A stretch of DNA of 64,000 nucleotides from Rallus limicola (Eukaryota > Chordata > Aves > Gruiformes > Rallidae): NCBI GenBank assembly GCA_022605955.1, contig JAKCOZ010000011.1, positions 6,143,990-6,207,989 on the forward strand. The letters are read 5' to 3'. The notes under the pieces are model-generated. The model did no database searches, had not been told where the DNA came from, and saw nothing but the letters and a program-made list of their open reading frames with translations. This document shows, piece after piece, positions 56,401-64,000 of the stretch; position 1 is the first letter of the stretch, and the number at the start of each line of letters is the position of its first letter. Position numbers and translations under genes: made by a program.

Positions 56401-58444
56401 GATGGTAAGAAGCTGAATTTTAGATGTGAATTTTTAATGTTTCTGGGCCCACTTAGAAGAGGGGCTTTAGGACAGGCATCACACAAAACTTCTGATCTCC
56501 AAAAATATCTTTACACAATGGAGATACAGAAGGCCAGGAACAAATTGCAGCCTAATGCAGGGAGTTCAGAGACAGCAAAAGGCATTTGGGCAAAAGGAGG
56601 GGGGTTGGTGGTGGAGAAGTGAGTGTGCTGGAGCCATGCAGACACAGCCATGAGTGAGATAAGAAAGGGTTATGGTTATTTGGCCTTTGGGTAAATAGTA
56701 TTGTGCTTTACAAGCAACAGTTAAAACAAACAAGTGTGGATTTACTAGGGTATGTAAGGAGGTCTGTAGCCCCACATTAGAAATGCCTACGTGTGCTGTG
56801 CACATTCCCAGTCATTCAACCCGTACATCATCTCTTGGCAGCCCCCGTACAGATAATACTTGGATCTAACTCTGAAAGGGAGATTGCCTTTTAATGTGTA
56901 AAACTGTGGGGATAGTTAGTTATTAAAAAAAATAAAATTAAAATAACTGGTTGCAAAGAAACCAAAAATGCCGATGTTCTATACCTTTACACTCATACCA
57001 ATTCTGCCTTTGATTATAAAAGTCTTGTTTAGCTTCTATTAGGGTAAACGAAGAACAACTCTGTTCGTGTTGGGAGAGTTGCAATAACAAGGAAAAACAA
57101 ACCCCAACTATAAGCAGTAGCAGATTGAGACTCAGTATTTTGAGCAGCTGGGGAAATTATGTTCTAACCTTATATTTCCAGATACATATCAGACCTGTTC
57201 ACAATATAAAGGATAGTGTTCCAAAATTACAGCTTTGAATCTGGGTGGTATCGCCTCTGGCTATTGTTTGCAGTTGGGAACGAAAGAAGTTGCATCAAGT
57301 AGTAGAGTGTTTGCTGTAAAGGTACAAGTTATATTACATTCCATGGCGCTGTGGTTGGAGGGGTTGGTGATGGAGACAGACCCATTCACCCGTAGGTCAC
57401 TGATTCGGTTCCAGATAAAGATAATAGTAATCACATTGTCATCAGAGTTAAAAAGGGCTTTTACTGCCCATTTAAAGCTCTGTGCTCAGTATCTTTTGAG
57501 GCAGCAGATCAACCCTGGTTTTCAGGCTCTGTGATTTGGATGCTTGGCTGGCTGTGGCCCAGGTCCTCCATCCTGAAACCAAGCAGTGCTTGAGATTTGT
57601 CCCCTGATGCTTTTAGATATAGTTGAAGGCATGGGTTAAATGATCTCTGAGAACAGGAGAGGATGGTGATCTAAATCACAAGAAGTGCCACACAAGGTGG
57701 CAGGGTCTTTCAAGTCTGTGGCTTATCAGAACAACCACCATTGTGGGTGCTACAGGGAGCCAAGAGCAGAAGGGCTGGAGAGACCTTCCTCCTACACAGT
57801 GGCAGGAAGGCAGGTCAGATCCAAAGCCTATCTACAAGGAATTGCTGCATCTTACACAGATTTAAGTGTAAATCTTACACAGTTCCAGTGTTTAGCATTT
57901 TGGTGTGGTGTCTAGAGGGTGCTGTATTTTCTTTGTAGTTAGATCAGATTCAGTAGGTTGACAGAGACAGGAAAACCCTTGGATCAAGTGGATGGTAATG
58001 CTGTAGAACGGTCAGCTGGGGAAGCCTGATTTTTGTTTCATAATTTTTTCCCCTTTATTTATATCCTGCTCTTTCAAGCTCTCTCTCCCTAAAATCGTAT
58101 GTACGTATATAATGCATATTGATCAATGTATTTCCCTCCCTCCTGCACTGCATTTCTACATTAGACTTCTTCTCTTTCCCCCATCCTTTTTCCCACACCC
58201 TTTTTGTTTTCCCATTTTTTGGCTCTCAGCATGAGCTTCCACCATCTTTTTCTTTTGCTCCTGTCCATCCCACAGTCTCCTAAGCAGATCACCAAGCTAC
58301 TAACGATTGCTTTCCAGTTCTGCTTTAGGTGTTTGATGTGGGATTAGAAATTAGGCAAAATGAGTTTACCCATCCCTGTTTTGCGTTAGACTCCAATTCA
58401 CAGCGTTACCATCCAGACGTTCACAGTAGCTATAAACTGTGTGG

Positions 58445-58446
<2 letters not shown>

Positions 58447-58475
<29 letters not shown>
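58447..58475 (+). repeat. Poly(T) run of 29
   Basis: Twenty-nine consecutive T lie about 820 nt upstream of the last exon. No AG-flanked exon follows closely. It could be the A-tail of a minus-strand insertion, but no retroposed body is recognisable next to it. Confidence 0.95.
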
Positions 58476-59214
58476 CAACCAGACAGCACAAACTACGTAG
58501 GAAAACAACTTCTTTCAAGAGCAAGAAGAGTGTTGGGCTTGTAATTTTCCATCGACTGCACTGAAAAGTAAAAGTTTTCACCTTTGCTATCAGCTCAGTG
58601 GCTTTGCCCATCCTTCGGACACAGCAAATAATATTCCTTTGGCCATAGGAATTATCTGACCAGGTCCTCAACCTGCATAAATTGATTTAAGGCAAGAAAT
58701 GGGGCTTAATCACCCCCAGTGTAACTCCCCTGGTGTCAGTGGTGCAACTAACTTGGTGTTGCCAACTCTTGTAGTTTATTACAAGTTGCATGGTAATTTC
58801 TGCTTTCTTCATACCTCAGTTCCCAGCGGCATGTGCTGAGGTGGGATTCTCACTTTTCATGTGCAACCGGACCTGAGTTTCTTGAGAGGCTATAGGAAAA
58901 AACCCAGAGGCGCGTAACCCTCAAAGCTCAGAAACCAGAAGGCAAATCAACTCCAAATCCACCTTCCTCTTTTTTGGATCTTTTTCAATCTCTTGATTTT
59001 TGAGATTTTTCTTTTTCCCCCAGCCTGACTTGTCACCTTTGAACACACTTCAGGTTGGCAATGCTGCTCCCTCCATTGGCATCGGTGGAGTTAGACGAGG
59101 GATGAGTTTGGCCCAACGCTTGTAGAAGACAGGTGTATGACTCTGTTCCTTGCAATGTGTTATTTGATATGATCTGCTGTTCTCTTGGGGGCCAAAAGAA
59201 GTGGGTTTTCTTAG

Positions 59215-59775
<561 letters not shown>

Positions 59776-60958
59776 GATTTCTTCTGACCTCCGCGAGCCC
59801 AAAATATAAACCCAAATCGGTCGACTAACTACGAAGTGCCTGGTTTTTGTGTTTTTTGGTTTTGCTTTTTTTTTTTTTAAAAAAAAAGATTTTACTGATA
59901 TGTGCAACTGTGTAGATGGGATGATAATGGCCATAAATAACACAGGAGTTACCAACACACCACAACCCATGTTTCAATTTATTTTTTATTCTTTTTTCCC
60001 TCAGAACCATTCTACCGTGTTTTATATTTAAAATGTACTTTTTTTCAAACACACACAAAAAATCACCCTTTTTTTTTTCCCCTTCTTCTTTTTCTTTTGT
60101 CCTTAGTGTGTTTTAATAACTAGTGAGTTCTTTTGCCAAGGAGGAGAGAACGGACTCCCCAGCTATCAGGAGAAACATGGTGATGCAAGGCAAAGGCTGC
60201 ATTCCCCTTTCTTTTTTACCAAACAACTAACCATGAACTCCAGATACAGTTGCAATCATACAACGTATGGGACCTTCTTCACACCTGTAGTGCAATTCAA
60301 CTGGCTTGTATTGGTGCACATAAAACGGAAAGCAAAGATCGAGTTGCTTCCATTTTGCCATGATACATTCAGATGAAAATAGCTGTCCCAAAACTCTGTC
60401 CAGGCCTTGCTGCAGATAACAGTTGGAACTTCTCTGTGTTCATAGCTTTTTTTTGGTTTGTTTTTGGGTACTTAAAGAGAATGAGTCTTCAAGTTAGGCT
60501 AGACAACCCTGGGGTTTCCTTTTTGCTTTTGTGTCCATTAATTTTGCCTTTGATTAGCCAAAAAACCCAAAAAGTAACAACCAAAACCTTTAAAAACAAA
60601 AAGTAAAATGTTATTACTTATGCAAAAAATGAAAATGGCAATATATATTACTAGAGCCAAAATGGTATACATAGTATTTGTGTCCAGCTATGCTCTTTTT
60701 TTTTTTTTTTAAATTATAAATGTGTAAAATTTGAGGTTGTTTGCTAACATGAATCATCATATAACTTTAAAAGAATATTTATAATTATTTAATGACATTT
60801 GGACCCTTTAAACATTTCTTAATGTAATGATATATTGACTTCGGTCTCTAAAAGTGTTTTTGTTTTGTTTTGGTTTGGTTTTTTAGTTATTACATTTTTG
60901 CAATAGTGTAAACCTCAAACCTTCACCCAACTCAGAAAAGCAGTTCCAGTGTGAACCA

Positions 60959-60971
60959 GTTTACAATGTGA
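60959..60971 (+). promoter_or_regulatory. Overlapping miR-30 and miR-23 seed matches in the 3' UTR
   Basis: GTTTACA at 60959-60965 is a 7mer-A1 match to the miR-30 family, and AATGTGA at 60965-60971 is a 7mer-m8 match to miR-23. They share base 60965. Both families are reported repressors of mammalian RUNX2. The seed matches are directly visible; function is inferred. Confidence 0.5.
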
Positions 60972-61045
60972 CTTAAAAACGAAAAACCCAACCCAAATGC
61001 ATCCACATCAAATGAATTTGGATGTAGGATCTTTTTATATAACTT

Positions 61046-61053
61046 ATGAAGGA
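61046..61053 (+). promoter_or_regulatory. miR-205 8mer seed match in the 3' UTR
   Basis: ATGAAGGA is a full 8mer target for miR-205, a reported RUNX2 regulator. It lies upstream of both proximal poly(A) signals, so every mRNA form would carry it. Confidence 0.5.
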
Positions 61054-61305
61054 AATATTGTGTTTAAAATATTTTTATTAGCTGTCCGGTTGCCTTCAAC
61101 ACAGTCTTGCCTTTTAATCAGTAGTTGTGGAGACACTGGAAAAATGGTAGGAAGGATGAAATATTTTCCACCCTTCCCCTGATTTCTTCTTCTCCCAGGA
61201 TTTTTCTCACAACTTCAAAATTTGAAAATATTAATATTTAAAATGTTCTGTTTTGACAGCATGGTTTGAATTCAATTTTTTTCCCTCCCAAAGAAAAATC
61301 AAAAA

Positions 61306-61313
61306 CATTTCAA
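61306..61313 (+). promoter_or_regulatory. miR-203 8mer seed match in the 3' UTR
   Basis: CATTTCAA is a full 8mer for miR-203. Further 7mer-m8 sites (CATTTCA) occur at 62342-62348 and 63696-63702, giving three sites in the window. miR-203 repression of RUNX2 is reported in mammals. Confidence 0.45.
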
Positions 61314-61550
61314 AGCCCATGTTTTACAAATACTGAGTTGTTCAGTATCTTAGAAATGGGAGTAAGGGAGAGTTGGTGAAACTTTCCCCTCCCCTTGCAA
61401 TTTCAGCCCACTCGATGGAATAACAAGGTTCAAAACTTGAGACAGAAACTGCCTGGTAGTGAATCACCACCCTTTAGCATTAAATGCTAGAGCTGTAAGG
61501 ATGCTGTGTTGACTTTGAAGCCGATGTGGCTGTTGCTATATTAGAGACAG

Positions 61551-61558
61551 AAGCACAA
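61551..61558 (+). promoter_or_regulatory. miR-218 8mer seed match in the 3' UTR
   Basis: AAGCACAA is a full 8mer for miR-218, one of the microRNAs reported to act on RUNX2 mRNA. It lies in the part of the 3' UTR common to short and long forms. Confidence 0.45.
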
Positions 61559-62113
61559 GGGTAGCCGTACTCATCTCTGCAAACGCTGAAGATAAAAAGT
61601 CACCTTAAAAAGCCACCCCGGGGCTCCCAGGAGCTATACAGGGAGAGCAAATTGCACCCCAAACCCTTAACCAACCTGTCTGCCACCAAACTCCAGCAAA
61701 GGGGGCAAATTTTGCCCATCCTGGGGCTGGTGAACAGGGAGGCGACATGGCATCAGCTGGATGTGGTAGGAGCTGAACCTCCCTCCCCACACTATTCCCA
61801 AGCAGCTGATGCTAAGCCTGGTTTAGAGGGGTGTTCAGCACTTGCTCATGGGTTTTTCCAGCATTCCCTCCTTCCTCTGCCATAACCATCACTGTCTGCA
61901 ACCTCCTTGGGGGTTGCTGGACACCACGCTGCTCCTTGGCTGTACTTTGGCTACATCCAGAGTATCGCAGTAACTCAACGGTGGGCATAGCCATACAGAG
62001 CCAGACAACACCATCACTACTCGTTAATAGCAAAGCTGTTAAATGAGTTGACATTAGCATGCTACATCCCTCCGATTCATGTGATGACGTGCTCTTAAAA
62101 GAAAATTTAATTA

Positions 62114-62119
62114 AATAAA
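62114..62119 (+). promoter_or_regulatory. AATAAA polyadenylation signal (candidate)
   Basis: A canonical hexamer lies about 2.34 kb after the stop codon. A T/G-containing stretch (GGTTGTATACC) follows at about 62137. It could be used alone or with the signal 300 nt downstream. Usage cannot be seen from the sequence. Confidence 0.5.
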
Positions 62120-62386
62120 GTCTTTGCCTTCTAAAGGTTGTATACCAAGTATGCTTAAAGTATAAGTAAGACACTTTTTTTTCCTTCTAATACTTAGTTT
62201 TCCTTCAAAGATGGAAGCTGTAATTGATTCTATTTATTGTTGGTTTGTGGTAGCTTGACGCATACCACTGTCCATTTATTTGTAACTGTAAAATACGTTT
62301 GTTAGTCTCAGCAGCACTTAAAAAGCCAGTGTCTGGTTACACATTTCAGTTTTGTTTTTTGTTTAGTAAGCAAGAGAAAAAGATGT

Positions 62387-62393
62387 ACTGCCA
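62387..62393 (+). promoter_or_regulatory. miR-34 7mer-A1 seed match in the 3' UTR
   Basis: ACTGCCA pairs with nucleotides 2-7 of miR-34 plus the A opposite position 1. It lies 21 nt before the AATAAA at 62414. Its weak class and its closeness to the cleavage site make function uncertain. Confidence 0.3.
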
Positions 62394-62413
62394 GTGCAAG
62401 CTGTTTCCTATTT

Positions 62414-62419
62414 AATAAA
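62414..62419 (+). promoter_or_regulatory. AATAAA polyadenylation signal (best proximal candidate)
   Basis: A canonical hexamer sits about 2.64 kb after the stop codon. TGTA motifs (CFIm-type) lie on both sides, at about 62280-62290, 62384 and 62431, and a T/GT-rich downstream element (TTATTTGTTATTG) follows at 62438-62450. Cleavage would be expected at about 62430-62440. This is the best-supported end for a shorter RUNX2 mRNA in the window. Confidence 0.6.
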
Positions 62420-63024
62420 AGGTACTATATTTGTACATTATTTGTTATTGCTGAGAAGGGCTTTTTAAGGTTTACTGTATGCATATTAAGTAATTTTTAG
62501 GGTGCTTTTGTGTTGAAATGTTGTTAAGAGTGGCTGCAGGCAGCAACCCAGATTTTTTTTTTTTAAGACGTTGTTGTAAAATTCAAGCACTTGGTTCTTG
62601 TTTCTGGATAAATCCAGCACAGACCAGACTTTTGTTTTGCTCAGTACTGACAGGACTCTGTTTGTGTCCCCGCGGTTTTTCAACTCGACCATTAGGGACA
62701 GACGTTGAAAACGTTTTCTCCGCCTGGTCGAGGCGCGTGTGTTTGATCCGTGCCCTCGGCTTCCTTGGCTGTGTAGGCAGGCATCTAGCTCTGCCTGCCA
62801 GAGATAGGAAGGGAAGGATATTTTGAGTACCTACATGTGAAGGAGCACCAGCCCCTTGATTCTCAGTAGACCTTTGTGCTCCTGAATCCTCCCGGTGCCT
62901 TTTGAAAACCTCTCCCAGTAGGTTGGGCTGGTCATGGAGGGAGTTGTACAGAAATGCTCATCAAAACTTTCAGGAAAGGCTTCCGATCGCTTGGAAATGC
63001 TCTTGAATCAGGATATCAGACCAA

Positions 63025-63030
63025 AATAAA
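63025..63030 (+). promoter_or_regulatory. AATAAA hexamer (weak polyadenylation candidate)
   Basis: The hexamer is canonical but lacks a clear GT/T-rich element in the next 40 nt, which read ACAAACCCAAGGGG. It is probably weak or unused. Confidence 0.2.
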
Positions 63031-63430
63031 ACAAACCCAAGGGGTGCTATGGTAGTAAATCATAAGATGATTTTATGTTTGCAAGGTACTTTGCATGGAA
63101 AGAGAGGCATTGTCTCAAAGGTATGACAGCCCTTCCCTTCCGTGAGTGCAAATCTTTTGCACCGGTCATAGATTTAAAGATTAAAAATGGCCTTTTTTTA
63201 CTTTCTAGCTCTCTTATCCTACCAAAGATTTACTTCCAGCACAACAGGCACGATGTCGTTTTGCCAAATGGAGGATTAAATCCTCTTCTCCCTCCTCCTA
63301 ATGGTAACTGAATCAGGGTCAGCGGGTCAGGAAGGATGAGTAAAGCAAATTATTTAACCCACAGCATCATTCGCATGGCGTTTATCGTTTCTTTTATAAG
63401 ATCAGCTGCTGTGTCTTTCTTAGCATTGAA

Positions 63431-63456
63431 TTTTTTTTTTTTTTTTTTTTTTTTTT
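63431..63456 (+). repeat. Poly(T) run of 26 in the distal 3' UTR
   Basis: Twenty-six consecutive T follow TTAGCATTGAA. In a long 3' UTR mRNA this would be a poly(U) tract, a possible site for U-binding proteins. The length may be affected by sequencing error. Confidence 0.95.
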
Positions 63457-63594
63457 GCCAGCAGTCCCCCGAGCAAAGATTTACCGGTTTCCACAGGTAC
63501 CACCTCGAGCTGGGAAAATTTTGCACTTTTACACGTAGCAAAGCAAAGCTCAGCCCCGCACCAGGATGCGCGCGGCCAACAAGCCATGAGCAAA

Positions 63595-63602
63595 AGCAAT
63601 AA
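63595..63602 (+). promoter_or_regulatory. miR-137 8mer seed match (distal 3' UTR)
   Basis: AGCAATAA is a full 8mer for miR-137. A miR-135 7mer-m8 (AAGCCAT) lies 14 nt upstream at 63581-63587. Both families are reported RUNX2 regulators. Their presence more than 1.1 kb beyond the signal at 62414 supports a long 3' UTR form. Confidence 0.45.
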
Positions 63603-63735
63603 TCAAAACCTGGATTAGCCATGAGCTCAAAGAAGCCCCATTCTCTGAAACCCTAAATTTCTTGTTTTGTTTTGGTTTTTTTTTTAAATAGAATGCATTT
63701 CATTTTAACATTTTCTGAGAACTTTTTTAGATGTT

Positions 63736-63755
63736 TGTTTACTTCCATGTTTACA
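63736..63755 (+). promoter_or_regulatory. Tandem miR-30 seed matches (distal 3' UTR)
   Basis: TGTTTAC at 63736-63742 is a 7mer-m8, and TGTTTACA at 63748-63755 is an 8mer. The 12-nt start-to-start spacing is in the range where paired sites can cooperate. miR-30 is a reported regulator of RUNX2. Confidence 0.5.
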
Positions 63756-63781
63756 GATAGCTCTTTGCTTTTTTTTTCTAA

Positions 63782-63789
63782 ATGCAGTA
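63782..63789 (+). promoter_or_regulatory. miR-217 8mer seed match (distal 3' UTR)
   Basis: ATGCAGTA is a full 8mer for miR-217, also a reported RUNX2 regulator. It lies 27 nt after the tandem miR-30 sites, so the three sites form a compact cluster. Confidence 0.45.
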
Positions 63790-64000
63790 CTTTAAAGTGT
63801 ATCAGCCAAAACCATACTTTTACAGTAACTTTTGTTTTAGGTAATATGAGTGACATTCCAATTTTTTTTGGTTGTTGTTAAATATGCTTTACCAGTCTTG
63901 AATTTCCGCTGGAACAAAATATTTGTAGCATTTTGTGTAAATACAAGCTTTAATTTTTTATTTTTTCAAATGCTGTCACACGAGATTTGCTTTTCATGCA

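Larger units (their letters stand above)
59776..64000 (+). other. RUNX2: RUNX2 3' untranslated region (continues past the window end)
   Basis: The sequence after the stop codon is AT-rich, free of CR1 repeats and rich in ATTTA motifs and T runs, as is usual for a long 3' UTR. Poly(A) signals at 62114 and 62414 could end a short form of about 2.4-2.65 kb. From 62430 to 64000 no strong terminator is visible. Full 8-mer seed sites for miR-137, miR-217 and miR-30 fall at 63595-63755, all reported RUNX2 regulators, so I infer that a longer isoform extends beyond base 64000. Mammalian RUNX2 also has a 3' UTR of several kilobases. The part up to about 62440 is near certain; the rest is an inference. 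A stretch near 62500-62900 is more GC-rich and looks less UTR-like. Confidence 0.7.

Noticed and set aside
58447..58475. T29 as the polypyrimidine tract of a hidden exon
   Set aside because: No AG followed by a plausible open exon and donor nearby; the real acceptor is at 59296.
62518..62826. 102-codon frame downstream of the proximal poly(A) signal
   Set aside because: No recognisable domain; a short random frame across a T run in UTR or intergenic sequence.

Overview
This is vertebrate nuclear DNA, almost certainly from a bird. It holds the 3' end of one gene, RUNX2, on the plus strand. RUNX2 is the Runt-family transcription factor of osteoblast and chondrocyte differentiation. The bird assignment rests on many short, 5'-truncated CR1 LINE copies, some ending in the avian ATTCTATG-type octamer tail, together with no sign of mammalian Alu, L1 or B elements. 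I cannot name the species.

Three coding exons are clear: 23916-24089 (174 nt), 34056-34217 (162 nt) and 59297-59775 (479 nt including the stop). All three have consensus AG/GT splice sites and phase-1 junctions. Joined, they encode about 271 residues of the RUNX2 C-terminus: the end of the nuclear localisation signal, the Ser/Pro/Thr-rich activation region with the known Ser-Pro phosphosites, the nuclear-matrix/Smad-binding segment (HTY), the PPPY motif for WW-domain partners, and the terminal VWRPY that recruits Groucho/TLE corepressors. The DNA-binding Runt domain and both promoters lie upstream of the window.

The layout is: 1-23915, part of the intron before the 174-nt exon; 24090-34055, a 10-kb intron; 34218-59296, a 25-kb intron; 59776 onward, the 3' UTR. 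Poly(A) signals occur at 62114 and 62414. Seed matches to the microRNAs known to repress mammalian RUNX2 continue to the end of the window, so a long 3' UTR form probably runs past base 64000.

The introns hold CR1 fragments on both strands, one older antisense CR1-like remnant of about 1 kb (12.57-13.64 kb), several microsatellites (notably about 470 nt of GAAA-type purine repeat at 42.28-42.75 kb and a 25-nt G run at 8564), and a few perfect hairpins. I found no second gene, RNA gene, CRISPR array or intact mobile element, and no undescribed biological system. The most useful observations concern the microRNA-site layout of the 3' UTR, the apparent absence of the 66-nt alternative exon known in mammals, and a few structural DNA elements.
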